Origin: Lucifuga dentata
Lineage: Eukaryota > Chordata > Actinopteri > Ophidiiformes > Bythitidae
Reading direction: 5' to 3'
DNA length: 64,000 nt
Assembly: GCA_014773175.1 (NCBI GenBank)
Contig: VXCM01000143.1
Location: forward strand, 140,415 to 204,414
Part shown: in pieces, positions 31,317-46,500 of the stretch
How positions within the stretch are numbered: position 1 is the first letter of the stretch
Layout: each line of letters starts with the position of its first letter
Program-made: the position numbers and the translations under genes
The notes under the pieces: model-generated
What the model was told of the DNA's origin: nothing
Database searches by the model: none
The model's input: the letters and a program-made list of their open reading frames with translations, nothing else

Positions 31317-34171
31317 ATGTGCTCATGGACAGTAATATATTTCCACTTTTCAGTTTCATGGCTTTTTCTGCTACAATTTGAACTCAACTCAGGTAAGAAG
31401 AGCAGTGACTTTTTAATTTATATTGACTTTTACCTTTTATGAAGATAAAATATGACAGGATAATACAGTCAAACATACTGATTAATGACAGACTTACATT
31501 TATTTGTTTCGGTAAGAATCATCTGAAGCAGGTCTTCCCATTGATGAAGAGAATGATCTTGGTCAGTGTCCAGAAGGAACATACATCTCTCGACAATTTT
31601 GTCTCGAGTGTCCCTCTGGTCATTTGTAAGTCGTCAACCATTTTTTACATTTTGACCTGCATAACTTATGACAGTAAGAAATATGAGGGGATTCAAATAG
31701 AGCATAACGTAACATTTAAATAAACATATTTTATGTAGCATCCGACCCATGTAGCTGTTTAAATAAAATGAATAAAAATAATAATAAGGTGTTGCAGCAC
31801 TATGGGCAGGGCGCTGGGTACTTACTTTTATCCTTACTTTTAAGGCTGTAACCTGTAAATTTGAAATTATAAATTTTTTATTTTTTTTATTTTTTTTTTA
31901 CCTTTTTATGTACTGTATTTGAATGGATGAAATAAATGACAGTGCCTCCAGTTAATGAGGAAAAAAACAAGAAATCCTGTGCATATTTCTCACTAATCAC
32001 TAATTAGTAATCTACAGCAAATTTAAATAATCAAAATGACCTAAAACACTCAATTATGACACAAAAAAAGTTTAAATTCAAATGAATTTCTTTTGACAAT
32101 TAGAAACAAATAATTTTACAAGATACCAAATTAAAATTCACAAAATGTTAATACTGTGTTTACTTGTCAACTCAAATATTTCCCAAATTCCAAAATTCAC
32201 ATTGTAAGGAAACTAGATTTAATGGACTCCCCCCACTCTCACGCACACGCACACACACACACACGGGTNTGTAAGGAAACTAGATTTAATGGACTCCCCC
32301 CACTCTCACGCACACGCACACACACACACACGGGTCCTACAACCATGAATCTTAATACAATAACCACCCAGTTGCAGGCCTGAGTCGCGTTGGAGCCTAA
32401 AATAACTGACTCCTTCACTTGCAACACAAGCAAGAGAAAGAAAAGAAATAAAAAGTACGTCGTGTTTTTTTTTTTTATTTTTACTCATATCTTGATGGAA
32501 TGTCACCTGGACTGGTTGAATAAAACATGATCAAAGGGAAGATGGCTGAAATATAAACTGGAGACTCCAACAGTCTACGTCAAGTCCATGCAGGATCTCA
32601 AATAGGCGGCGACAAGTCCGGCCCACACTTCAACGGAGACGACTACTGCTATTCAGAGGTCCAACAAAAGGGTCCACATAGGTTCTTTCTATCTAATGCA
32701 GCAGCAGTGTCCACCTTCCCAGAGAGATAAATCAACAAAATAAGTCAATAGGGCTAATTCATACTAATTTAGACTAGCTTTAGCAGTGTTAGCATGCTAA
32801 CCTGCTAACACAATCCTGCTAGCACAAAAAGGTATGCTAATGAATCTAATGTTTACCGCGATTAGCATTACATTTAGTACTACGTTTGTTTGGTTCAGTC
32901 TAAAAATTTAAAACACATTTACCTCTGGCATTTTGTGACTAAATCCACAGAATGGGTGTAACTGTGTTAACGTTAGTTTTAGACAAAATCCCGTTTTGCA
33001 TCTCAACAGTTATTCAAATCATTACGATGCATTGACGTGATGACTCGCAGCTCTGAGGCAGTACTATCCTCTGCCTAGTGACATAATTTGCTCAAAAAGA
33101 CATGATATCCGATAAATATATACAGTAAAAAAAATAAATAAATAAATAAAAGGTTGTCAATCATTTATGTTGTCCCAGGTAGGTTGTGAGTTAGTTAACC
33201 ACATTCCTTTATGTACGTTACAACCAAAGTCATGCTGAACTTTATCAAAACAAAATAACAGTAGTTAGTTTTAGATTTTTAGCAACTTTTAATCAATCAC
33301 TGCTTTTAAATATTTTTTTTAAACCAGATGAACTAATATAAAAAAAAATAAACATCTTATGTATTCAGATATTTATTCACTCATTTATGTCTATAAATGG
33401 AGTTATAGACTGAGCTACATTTATTATACAGCTGCCCTGGTAATGTGTCAACACCTCATAGATGTCCAGCTGGAACATTCAACTTCTACACAGGGAAAAG
33501 CAAAATCACTGACTGCAAGGTACTTGATTACAAACATTATTCATCATATTTCAACATTACGCTGTCTTGGTATGACTTGAAATTTGACATAATACCTGTA
33601 TTTTGAACTACTGTCAGTTATTACCGTCACCCTCAAATATTATGCTCAATACTGTATGATAGGCAGTAGTATTATAGCTATGTATACTGTCATTAATTAC
33701 TGTATTCCTGTACTCTGTAGCCCTGTTTTCCAGGTCTAATCAGTTCAGAAGATAGAGTAGACTGCATGCTGTGTCCTGCAGGTTTCTCCTGTGATCCAGA
33801 CAACGGGACCCTCTTTCCATGCTCCCCAGGACAACATTCTCCTGAGGGGGTCATTCAATGTCTGTCCTGTCCTGTAGACTCTGTCTGCACTGCTGGATTC
33901 CCTTATAAGGTAACAATGGCATATTAATTTGTCAATCCCAAATCCATGTCCACAAAATTGTCGAAAAATGCATAGTTTGTCATTATACATTATTGCTAAT
34001 GTGTGCCTAAAAACATTGATTTTGGCCTTTGTCATTGTTTTCAACTCTTATACTGTGCCTTTTAGTGTGGGCCTGGCAAGGAGCCCAACTTAGACCACAC
34101 CGGGTGTAATGACTGCCCCCCAGGCTTCTATTCTACTGTGTGTACTGTCCACTGTCTTAAGTGTCCAGCAG
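31317..34171 (+). CDS. giant gene exons 1-5: signal peptide and first Cys-rich region
   Basis: Exons 31317-31392, 31532-31625, 33462-33519, 33721-33909 and 34066-34171. Exon 1 encodes the signal peptide (MCSWTVIYFHFSVSW then LFLLQFELNS). The start is chosen because it is the only ATG whose frame stays open to the CAG|GTAAGA donor; ATGs at 31325 and 31358 run into TGA. Exon 2 gives GLPIDEENDLGQ and then the first module (CPEGTYISRQFCLECPSG). Exon 4 begins CFPG; its acceptor TCTGTAG before CCC is preferred to TTCCAG because only it keeps phase 0. Intron 2 (1.8 kb) holds a duplicated segment around the N at 32269. Confidence 0.8.
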
Positions 34172-37100
34172 GTAGTATAGTAATAAAAGACTATGGACAT
34201 ATTTACTTTGTATATTATAAATAAAGCCATCCATTTTGGATGTTTTGGATCATTTATCTACAATGAAGTGGGTTGCAATAAAGCATAAACGTGAGTCCTC
34301 TGCCCGCCATAGGAAGTTATTGTCCGGATAGTGGGATGCTGCAGCCGCTCCCCTGTCCTCCCGGTTGGTCTTCCACATCTGGCCAGACTTATTGCCACAA
34401 CTGCAATGACACCTCCTCATTGTGTGGAGGAGCTATGGCCCCTCGCTGGAGCCAGCCAGCCCATAGATCCAGTCAGTCTATCACCTGTCATCTAGGAACC
34501 TACAAAGACACCAAAGAGGAGTTAGCCTGTGTTGTCTGTCCTGTAGGTTAGTGTGTATGAACCCGTACTACAGTTATATTGCAGTTTTCCTTTTATTTTC
34601 TTTTTGAAATACCTAACAACTACACTGAATGAAACCTAATATGAATTTGTTCATTTTTTTTTTTTTTAATCTCAGGTCATTATTGTGTGGAAGGTGTAGC
34701 TATACCATGTCCTGCAGGGACATATGGCCCTAAAGAAGGTCTGCAGAGGCTGAGAGACTGTACAATCTGTCCGGCAGGTAGAGTGTTGATTAACATTATT
34801 GATGAAAACACTTGCAATCCATCAAGTTTTTTTTTTTTCCCCCAGTCTCTTAAGTCTAATCAGGCCCTCATTGTTTTGTTAATTGTTTTGCATGTCTTCC
34901 TATATTATATGGTTCTGTAAAAAACATTGACTTTTTCTATAAATACTTTTCTCCAGGGTTTTATTGTCTGGAAGGCAGCTCACAGAGACCCACCTCCCAG
35001 TTTATGTGCCCACAGGGCTATTACTGTGAAGAGGGCTCTGTCACCCCTCATGGGTTACCTTGCCCTGCTGGTACAGCGGGGGAACAACTGGGTCAGACAA
35101 GTAGGACAGCTTGCAAGAGATGTAGAGAAGGACGCTTCTGTCCTGCAGGTAAGTTATAGTACTAATACACTAATTTCAGTTATACAATACTCAATACGAA
35201 AACACACAGACCACACAAACATAAAGGAAAATTATCTATTTCTGAGATATATGTTAGAGATGGAATTTTACTGCATTTTTTTCTCTTTGTATATGTGTGA
35301 TGTGTATTTGTGTGTGTCTGTGTGTGACAGGGTCATCAGGTTCGGGCTTGCCCTGTGCTCGTGGGAGATACTGCCCTGCTGGCACCTTGGAAGAAGTGAT
35401 ATGTCCTCCAGGCACCTTCACCCCTCACCAAGGGGCAATAAGTAATGCAATTTTTAAAAATCTATTTTATAATCATCACTGCTGTAATATATAGACTGTT
35501 AGGTAGTATAGCCTATACTGTATAGTTTAGTATTTTGACTGATAGATAGATAGCATGATAGGCTCTTATAGTTATAGCAGTCTGTCATTACAAATCTAAG
35601 TTATTACTTCAGAAATTAACTGATGTTTTTTGCTAAAAGAGTATGTGGATGCTGAATTGCAACAGATGGGTGCCGAGACAGAAATAAGAGAAAGTGTCTA
35701 TTAAGAAAAAAATGCAGATGGCAAGCTGGAGCATATCCAGTATAAAGCACAGATAACTATAAAAGGAAATCTGTGTGCTGTATGTGCCACAGGAATGATG
35801 AGAATAAAATCTCTAAACCTCAAAAATTCCTTTAAATTTAACTAGATCAACAGATACACTCTAATCTATTGATATAGCTAAATATAATACAGGAAAGTCT
35901 AGACACTTTTGCAGTTGCAATGAACACTAAGAATGTATTAAATGGAGTATGTATCCAGTTTACTGAAAACCTAAATAAAAATTATACGTTTGTGACTGTT
36001 TTCTTCAGGTGTGAAGGACTGTCTCAAATGCCCGGCTGGTTTCTACTGTCCTGAGGGGATCAGTGACCCCGTGCCCTGTCCACCAGGCACCTTCAATCCC
36101 TTAGAGGGTCAGGATGAGTTGGCTGATTGTAGGGAGTGTTATGCAGGAAAGGCCTGCACACAGGTAGCTCTGAGAACTCCTGATGTGGACTGCATGCAAG
36201 GGTAAACAACCTCCTCAGACACAAGAAAATGGTTTTCTGTGAGGAAAGCTCTGACAATAAATATATCTTCTTTACACTACATAGCTGATTTCTATACTGA
36301 GGCTTTAAAAGTTTGTAAACAGTATTGTATTAACAAGGGATTGGTGCAACCCTGTTATTGTAGTTCAAGTTTATTTCTGTTTGCTTTGGTGCCTAAGGAC
36401 ATTATGTCTCCTAATGTCGTGAAAGTGTTACTCTATGACTTTGATCAGTTTGTCTGAATCCTGCTAGGTTTGTGTGTCCCCCTGGTTCCTCCAAACCCAA
36501 TGCTCTGACCAATGCTTGCCCACCAGGGACACTAAGCAATCGCACTGACCTCACTGACCGCTCACAATGTCAGCAGTGCCCTGCACGATATGCCTGTCTT
36601 CGAGGTACCATTTATTTTAGACATATATGCTCATTTACTTGGTTAAATTAAAGTACTTGCATTGAAAGGGTCTACCCATCCATGGTACTCAAATTTTCAC
36701 ATTCACACAGGTATTTTTAGGTGTTTTGCCTGATTAGACCTCTTCTCTGGATGGTGGGGGTCCTTAACAGACTCTCTGAGCATAGCTCCACCAAGCCTAG
36801 ACCTGAAAAGAAATTTTATTAATCAGAACAACTAAAAACACCTCTGTGGTTGTGCAGGATGTAAGGATAGATCAGCAAAATAAATCTTAGTTTGCATCTT
36901 GTACACAAGCTGCTCCAGGTTGAAGCACATACAAACATATCATTATTACTTTAACCAGGAACTGGTGGTATCCAGAGACCGCCGCTCTCCTGCTTTGCAG
37001 GACACTATTGTCCCCCTGGAACTATGTTTCCCACCCAGTACAAGTGCCCTGTGGGGACATGGAGTGGTCACAGTGGTTTGGAAGCTGAAAGTGAGTGTGG

Positions 37101-40100
37101 ACCATGCCCACAGGGATGGTACTGTTTGGCCGGTTCAGGAGCTCCATCAGGACGATGCAGCTCTGGACACTACTGTCCAGAAGGTACATGTGAATATGAA
37201 ATGAGTGCAAATATAGACACAATTTACAACACATGAATAAATTTGTTCTGTTTCTTCAAGGCAAAAAATACCAAATTAATTAGTGGTGTAATAAATCAAA
37301 GTAATTAAACAGTTTTCATTGTAAACTATAAAAAATGGAAAGAGTTTGGGGTATAGAATTAATACATTAAAGAAAATTACACTTTTTTTTTTAACCAGAC
37401 GTGATTAGAAGTCACTTGGGGATATACAATACTGTAACTTTGTTCTTGATGTATCACCAGGGACTGCATATGGCTCTCAGTTTCCTTGCCCTGCAGGGAC
37501 CTACAGCACCAGAATGGGCAACAGGCACAGGGAAGACTGCTTGATCTGTCCTGAAGGCTCATACTGTCAACAGGGCACCTCCAAGCCTTCACCCTGCCCA
37601 CCGTAAGCAACGCAGTTATGTGTGGAATAAGAGAAGGAAGGGGGTGGGGCAGAGTTATGGAATATGATAATGATGAAACTCAGGAAATTTGCTATATGTG
37701 GTACAGTAATGGATTACACTTGTGTAATGAGCATGATTTAATATTTTGAGCATGATTTAATATTTCCATATTTCCATGATTTAATATTTCTGGCATGTCT
37801 TTCTTCAGCTCTACATTTCACCGTCTGAAAGGAGGCCAGAGGCTAGAGGACTGCTCTGTTTGCCCTGCCGGCTATTTCTGTCCCCATTCAGGCACTGTCA
37901 ACCCCAGAGTGTGTGGAGCTGGCAGCTACTCTGTAAGCCCCCATCACTAACACAGTCAACTGTGATTGGACAACTGACAGAACCAGCGAAAGCCAAAGCT
38001 GTTGTAGTCTGGTGCTTCCATAAGCTACTGATTGTTTTATTTTTAGATTAGCACTTTCTGCCCACTGTGATATTGTCTTACATTACTCACCATGCATGTA
38101 CACTACATCTGTAAATGTCAGCTACAGGACCAGATGAAGACATGGTGAATTTAATTTTAGCTCATAGTTTGCTCTGATTATTGGAGTAACATCAATTTTA
38201 TTCCACTGTTTTCCACATTACATCCTTATCTCTCTTGTGTTCACAGTCTGTTTTATTGTGTCCCTCCCCCACGCTGTGGTTGATATCTTTATCTTCAACT
38301 CTCTGAATCTTCTTCAACATTCCCGTGTGTAGGATGAGGGCTCCGTAGAGTGTTCTCCATGCCTGCAGGGCCACTACTGCAGTAATGAGACCACAAGTGA
38401 GGAGGCCATGTTGAGTGTCATGGTGTGTCCCGCAGGCTTTCTCTGCTCTCAGGGTTTGGCCAGAGACCCCCTGCGCTCAGCCACCCTGTGTCCACGGGGT
38501 TTCTACTGTCCTGGAGGAGGCATTGTAAGTTAGAGAACAATAAATATAACAGAAAAAAATTAATTAATTGTGGATTGTTGTAGAAAAGAGTATTCGGCCT
38601 ATTTGGCCCATAATGGCCTCATAGAATCTTTTAGTAGACTACCAGCCAATCTGATTGTCCTCATAGGACCCCAATCCCATTCCTTGCCCTAATGGAACCT
38701 TCAGTGAAATTCCTGGTCTGCGTGACATCAGCGAGTGTATCCAATGTCCAAGGGGGAAGTACTGTTACTCTCAGCAGCCTCTGGAGCAGCCTATTGTTAT
38801 GCCTGTAAGATGCTGAATAGATCAGACATGATATACTATAGTATACTAAAATAATGCAGGATATTGTAGAAATATGACACTGTTTCTACTCCATTTTTTT
38901 AAGATAGTGATCAGACATCATATAGCAGGCACTACTGATTGCAGTTGAAGATTGAGTTTCCAGAATGAATGATACATTTGTCTTTTAGACAGGGATTTGT
39001 CCTGATGGGCACTATTGCCCCTTAGGGACTGGCTACCCATACACCTACCCCTGTCAGTCTGGCCAGTACAGGAACAATACACTTGGTCACAGTGGAGAGG
39101 CTTGTGTNACCCCTGTCAGTCTGGCCAGTACAGGAACAATACACTTGGTCACAGTGGAGAGGCTTGTGTTTTATGCCCGCCCAGACATTTCTGTGAGAGA
39201 CCAGGAAGTCACACGCCCACAGTCTGCTTTAAGGTAGATATAATAAGCATGTTGAAAAAAAATGTCACATGGATGAATCAGCATAACTTTCCTTTCAGTG
39301 TGGTTGCCAGTAAGTATGTGAGATCTCTGTCCCTCCCTCCCTCCCTCCCTCCCTCTCTCTCTCCCTCCCCCTGCATCCCTCTTGCTATGTCATTCTATTC
39401 TTAGGGCTTTTATTGTCCAGAGAACAGCTCGTCTCCTGAACCTTGCCCTGAAGGAACCTACAGTTCACGTCCAGCTCTCAGTGATGGGTCTGAGTGCTCC
39501 CCTTGTGGCGGAGGTCAATACTGCATTGGTGTAGGTCTGACAGAACCATCAGGAAGTTGCAAAGAGCGCTTCTACTGCAGAGAAAGAGCAAGATCTCCTG
39601 TAAGAAATAATTAATTATATAGCGATGGTAGTTATTAATAAAACATCTGTTAATTCTTTATTGCTACAAACAAAGATTAGAGAAACTTAATATTAAGCCA
39701 CTTTCTACTTGCTGCCTCTCAGTATGATAATAAAACTCACAAATTATGATGGTTTTGTGCTCTTTTGAATTGGGATAGTCAGATGATTACTTTAAGGTAC
39801 ATGCTGGCGTTTCTTCACGTGATAATTTTCCAGACTCCAGCATATGGGCCAACAGGAGGGTTGTGTCCAGCAGGAAGTTACTGTCCACTATCTTCTTCCT
39901 CTCCCCTCCCATGTCCCCCTGGCACCTTCAGCAACAGCACTGGCCTCAGCAGTGCGCAAGAGTGTCTCAGCTGTCCACCAGGGTAATATCACTCATTTCA
40001 TTTATAGCTCATGTTTAGTAATATGCTATATGACTATTCTGATATCAGCTATTGGAAGAGGACCAAATAGAAACCTCTATTTCGTGTGCCAATATGTTTC

Positions 40101-43100
40101 TCTCCCTGTCAGGTTATATTGCTTAGGGTCCAACAACACCTCACCTTCAGGTCCTTGTCTTCCTGGTTACTACTGCACTGGTGCCTCAGCTTCGCCTGTT
40201 CAGAATGAGGCAGAGGAGGGTCATTACACCTTGGAAGGGGCAGCCAGGGCCGAACCATGTTCTCTGGGCACTTTCCAGCCGGTAGAAAATAATCAATGCA
40301 GTGCCAAGTGCAGCTCCAATAATGTTACATGAAGTAGAAGGACACCAAAAGAGATGAAAATTGACAAGAATGAAGGAAAAATATATTTTGCTGCTTTTAG
40401 TTAAGACTAGACTGACTAAATGTTCTCTCACTTCAGCGTCGAGGTGCACAGGACTGTTTGGAGTGTCAGGGAGGCAGTTTGTGTAACCAGACAGGCTTGT
40501 CTCAGCCACCACTGTGTCCTGCAGGACACTACTGTCCTCCAGGGTCCTCTGTTGCACAGCCTTGTCCTCCGGTTAGTGTGGATGTGTGTATTTTTGTGTG
40601 TATTTGTGTAGGTGTGTTTTTTCCAGCTGATCATCCTTCAGACTCCACCTTGTGTTTGTCTTCTTCTTTAGTCCTTTCAGCCGCATGTCTTTTTCAGCAC
40701 TTTAATCTCATGGCTTGACTTTCTTTTACACTAGTTTCCATTCCATAGCTAATATAAAATTATGTTACATGATAATTCAGGGATCCTACTCTGACCAGCC
40801 TGGTGGCGATGCTGTGCAGCACTGTCGGCCATGTGATGCAGGCTCATTCTGCAGCAGGGCGGGTCTCTCTGACCCTCAGGGTCTCTGTGACCCTGGACAC
40901 TACTGCACCTCTGGATCCTCCACTGCCACTCCAGTAAGACATAACAACTACTGATTTTGATAATTTCAGCAAAACAATATAGTTTCTAATTGAAAGAAAA
41001 AATATTACCATAAAAGCATATATGTATATATATATATATATATGGATTCCTGAGCTGCTTTGAAAGGGACAGTAAGGAACACAGTGGTTGACATAGGTTC
41101 ACTCTCTTTATCTAAAGTCTAGATTTAGCTCTCTGCATCAAGATTTGAGGCTGTGCAAAGAGATGCATACTGACATGAACATAATTACATCATTCTTCAA
41201 GTATTGAAATGAATGTAACTTACTCACCTATTATACTGTATTTTGCTGACACACTCCCATACTCTTCAAACACAAATGAAATTTATCTTTTTTTTTAACT
41301 GTATAAATGTGTTATAGTTGGTGATGTAGCAGCTGAAATAAATTATTATTTAATGTATTTTACATATTGATGTCAAAATAGCATTTGATGATGCTCAGTA
41401 AATTTTGGCATTTTTTTCTGCTATGTGCCCATGGATGATTTATGCCCATAATTTAGTTTTGCTGAAGTGAGCCAAACCTCTCTTAATATGTTGTATGAAA
41501 ATATGGGGCAATTAAGGAGGTGAAAATGTAGTTTTTTTCCTTGGCTATTTCAGCATTTAAAGTTAAAGCGGTGTAGTTATTTTGATGGCAGCCCATTAAT
41601 TTCCCACATACTTGAACTACTTATTGTCAGTGTGTCTTTATCATTTGGTATGAATATAAAAAACCGGGACATAATGTGGAATAGGTAATAATGCAAATAG
41701 TTTTTACATAAAGTTTTTTATAAGCTGCTGTTTCTAACTTTTAAAATCATCAAACACTGTTATATTCTGATGTGTATTATTCTATTCCCAGGTTGCTGTG
41801 ACCTTTGGTGGTGTGTGTCCTGCAGGCTATGTTTGTCCACAAGGGACCAGGTACCCCCAGCAGCACCCATGTCCTGTAGGAACCTGGAGCAGCACTGTGG
41901 GAGCCCAAGATATGTCCTCCTGTTGGCCCTGCCCTCCTGGACTCTACTGCAATTCTACTGGTCTGATACAGCCTGCAGGAATCTGTGAAACTGGTATGGG
42001 AATAGATTAATTTTATGTGTTTAATTGGTATTTGTGAATGTTTGTGTTCTCTTTTCTTATTTAAGTTTAAGTACTCTCCACAAGAAAGATTTCAACCTTG
42101 AAAATAACACAGAAAATAATCCAAGAAGCCAACTGATGTAATAAGATATCACATATAACATAATGAATGTGACAAAACAGCAATAAGGAGAAAAAAAGGC
42201 CAGACAGAAATCCTTTTGATCATCATTAGGTTTCAGGGTATTGTTGTAACTTTTACAAAGCAATCTGCTGTTTTATAGGGTACTACTGTTCAGGAGGAGC
42301 AGTGTCTTCCATGCCATCAGATGGTGCAACAGGGAACATTTGTCCAGTGGGACACTACTGTCCCCTGGGCTCATCCTCTCCTGTACTTTGCCCTGATGGG
42401 ACCTACTCAAACACTACAGGTATAGGACAATTTATTTTGGAAATACATTACATATGATGATTTACATTTGAAGTATAAATTGCAGCCATCTTCTTACATC
42501 ATTTCATTCATTCTGCCTTAAATGCAGGGGCGGCAGATTGTGAAGACTGCCCTTCAGGGACCTATTGTCTGTTAGGAGAAGGGGTCCAGCCCTGTCCAGC
42601 AGGACACTACTGTCTTGGGGGCAGTGTGGAGGGCATCCTACCTTGCCCTCCTGGCACATATAGTCCTCACTTTGGCCTGAGCCAAGTGGAGCAGTGCCTC
42701 ATCTGTCCAGCAGGTGAGAGTATTGGCACATGGTTGTCGCTGATGCTTTAAAACATAAAAGGAATTCTGACAATGTTTAATGTGGTGAATCCGTTTTTAA
42801 TGTGTTTAGGTGTCATTTATTTAATAGATGTGTTTGAAGCAATTGATTTAAATGCTTAAATGCTTCATTATTAAAATATGCTTTGTAGTTGAGTTGAGGA
42901 AAAATATGTTTATGTATAATCATTAGATAACTATGTTACACAATCACATCTCAGTTCTTCCTGCTATGCCAACAGGGTTGTGCTGTGAAGACTGGGGTCT
43001 GTCTGAACCCACTGGTCCCTGTCAGGCTGGTTACTACTGCATTGCAGGTACACTACATGTATACTGTTGCAACATGTCAGACATACATACATACAAACCA

Positions 43101-43464
43101 AGTGTACGTATACATAGATAAATATATACGTACGTACATACATGCATGTCCTGTATGCGTACATGCACGCATACGGGACACAATACATACAGACAAACCT
43201 ATGTGCTGCCAGATTAGATTTGACACCTAAGGTTAACTTTAAATATGCACATTTTTAAGGTGTAAACTTTCAGAATCCAGATGGCAACTTCAGCACAGGA
43301 GTGGGGGGGGCCTGTCCAAAAGGGAAGTACTGTCCTGAAGGCACAAGCCTCCCACTTCCCTGTCCACCCGGAACCTACTCTGACAGGTTAGTGATGGAGC
43401 CAAATACTATATAGTACATACAAGCTAGCTGACAGTGAGCCATTTTGTTTTACATGCTTCTGCA

Positions 43465-43501
<37 letters not shown>

Positions 43502-43526
43502 NCATTTTGTTTTACATGCTTCTGCA

Positions 43527-43563
<37 letters not shown>

Positions 43564-46500
43564 TGCGTGCGTGCAGTCTTCATGTGACAGAGATCTCTGG
43601 CTGTAGTCCATGCCCACCAGGTCAGTTCTGTGGTACTGCAGGTCTGACCCGTCCATCTGGACCTTGTCAGGCAGGTTTCTTCTGTCCAGGGGGAGACACA
43701 ACACCCACAGGTNACCCGTCCATCTGGACCTTGTCAGGCAGGTTTCTTCTGTCCAGGGGGAGACACAACACCCACAGGTACTCTGGAAAAATACAGATTT
43801 ATTAGCTTTTAATGAGAGGTAATTTACATGTGCATTTGTGGAGTAATGGGGTATGTCAAAGTGTTGTAATCAGTTTCTCAAATAATGCACATTACATCCA
43901 TCTGCAGGGTAAACTTGCCTTTGTTGTCGACAAATATCAATACAAATAATACAGTTTTATATATTGTTTAATTATAATATAATTGGCACAAATAGCTGGA
44001 GGCAGAACTAACTTGTAATGTGGAAAGTACATGTTATTATGAATAAGCATTAGACAAACAGATCTGATAAATGCAGAAAGCTGAATGCATTAGAGTGTTT
44101 TATAGAGTAATTACTGAATTAATCACAGGATCTTTCGCATTAAGGGCTTAGCAGTCATAATATCAGTGATTTACCATATTTAATTGGTTCTTCCACTCCA
44201 GGCTCAGAAGGGGATCTTTGCCCACCAGCTCATTACTGTCCTGAGGGTAGTGCTAACCCAATGCCCTGTCCAGCTGGAACCTATGCCAACCTCACAGGCC
44301 AGTCAGTATGTTCCCGTTGTCCTGCTGGATATTACTGTCCAGAAAAGACGGGCAATTTCACCAACTTCACCTGTCCCCCTGGATTCTACTGCCCTGATGG
44401 TAGACTACACCCATGTTTATATTTTTTCATAAATTTATTTTAAAAAAAACAAAATAAAAAACATAACACTTGTACTTTCTTAAACTTCCTGTAGCACTGT
44501 CAAATTTAGGTGCTTTGCTACAAACTGTTTTCATTAGTTTTTTTTTTTTTTTTTTTTTTGCAGTTTTTGAAATGCAGCTAGAAATGTAGAGTACTAAAAA
44601 CCCAGTGTGGTATGTGGCAATTGCTTAAAGTCTAAATGTGTTCTAAATGTTAGGTACTAGGCATGCCACCCAGTTTCCTTGTCCTCGTGGGTACTACAAC
44701 CCAGAGCCGATGACACAGAGTCTGGACAGCTGCCTGCCTTGTCCTCCTGGACACTACTGTGAGAAGGAGAGACTGACTGGAGTGTCTGGAAAATGCAAGG
44801 CTGGTCAGTAATAGCTTTATTATCTTCAATGTCGTCTTCTTTCATTCATTAATACAGCATGTTGCACACAATATAAGGGTCTTGGCTCTGTTGCTGGGAG
44901 ATAAATACAGTTATAAAGTCTAGTTTCTCAATGTCATTTTGATTTATTCTCTATGCCAGCCTGTTTGTCTGAAGGGACCAAATCAATCCAAATCAGTCTG
45001 GCAGACTTGGGGGCAGGGAATGAATAGTGCACATCAGGCTCAAAATCACAACTCAACACCGACTACATCACTCACAATTTTTGTTTTGTTCCAGCTTGTC
45101 AGCAAAAGTAAGCTTTTAACTAATTCTCTATTTAATATATATATTTATATATATATATGTATATTTTATAAAAGAACAAAACAATCTGGCTCCATACCCC
45201 AATTATATAATCCACAGACTTTGAATTGGCACCTCTCTCCACCTTGGTTTGTATTACTTTCATTCTGCTCTGTTGGGCCCTTTGTTTTACCCTGAGCTAA
45301 AAATGAGTTATTTGATTTTTACATTTAGAGAGCCATGTAGTAAGAGAGCAAAAATGTTTGTTTTTACACAAAGACTGACATAATCCTAAGAATGGTACTT
45401 ACACAGTTAAAATCCTGTTGCTGAATGGTATGAGGATCAGTACCAGTTCAGGAAACAGCTTTGCAGGTGGTTAGTTCAAGGGCACTGTGGCTCCAGTATT
45501 TACCCTCATTATTTTCATCATTTGTTGTATTGAGAGAGTTGAAATAATAACAATAACATGACTTTCTTTGTATTATTTAGACATTTGGTGTTTTTAATGT
45601 TTCATTTGTCTCTCATCTCCCTCTCGGTGCATTTGTTCCTCTCAGGTTGGTTCTGTGTGTCAGCGGCATGGAACTCCCAGCCCTTTGACCTGGACAATTA
45701 CACAAATGCCAACTGCCTGTGTCCCGCCACCACCACAGGGGGGCGCTGCCAGGAAGGCTTTTACTGCCCCTCGGGGAGCTTAGAGCCCCTGCCTTGCCTA
45801 CCTGGAACCTTCTGTAACATTTCAGGTATTTCAACACTTATAATTAAAAATATTTGTACTGTCGTGCGCAAAGAGTAAGCAAGTTTTCATTTCATATTCT
45901 TTGTTTTCAATATATCTTGTTTGAGAGCCACTGGCCTGTTTATTTTGGAAGAAAATATACTATGTATCAAAAACATAATGCAATTTATTAAAAAAAAAAA
46001 ATACATATTTGGATATAGGGAAGGCATCCATTTGTAGCTAGACTTGTTGTATGTCTATATTTTGGATCTCATGTCTGTTCAATCTCATGCAGTCAAATGC
46101 AACAGCTCTGTTGCTGTATTGGACTGCATCATTTTGAAAGGTGTGTCTAAATGCTTTTTTGTTGCTTTTTAGGCTTAATGGGTGCACACACGACTTTGCA
46201 TGAGATAAATTTTCTGACCTCTCAGGTGCAGAAACTTTTCTTATGTTGCTCAACAGGTTTGGCTCTGCCGATGGGTCCCTGCTCCCCTGGGTATTATTGT
46301 ACAGGAGGAGCCACTCAGGCCAGACCCACAGATGGAGAGTCAGGCAGTATCTGTCCACCTGGAACATTCTGTGGTAAGGCTTGATTTACTGCCTCAGAAG
46401 CACTGGCCACCAAATTTATAAATTATATAAACAGTTGCATGTAAAGTATTTGACAAATGAGACAGGATATCTTATTTGTAGTTGTAAATAAATAATATAG

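Noticed and set aside
31325..31375. ATG codons at 31325 and 31358 as start of the giant gene
   Set aside because: Both share a frame that reaches TGA before the exon 1 donor; the ATG at 31317 stays open and gives a signal-peptide-like sequence.
33735..33909. Alternative start of giant-gene exon 4 after TTTTCCAG
   Set aside because: Starting at GTCTAATC needs a phase 1 donor in exon 3, but exon 3 ends in phase 0. The acceptor at 33720 fits and gives the module-like CKPCFPG.
36899..37204. Overlapping plus-strand frame giving a 101-residue product
   Set aside because: Wrong-frame shadow of giant-gene exon 12; only the frame with CPPGTMFPTQYKCPVGTW carries the module.
39301..39404. Extension of giant-gene exon 17 past 39233 into the CCCT repeat
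   Set aside because: A frame is open, but it codes low-complexity SLPPSLPPSL; the AAG|GTAGAT donor at 39233 agrees with the phase of exon 18.
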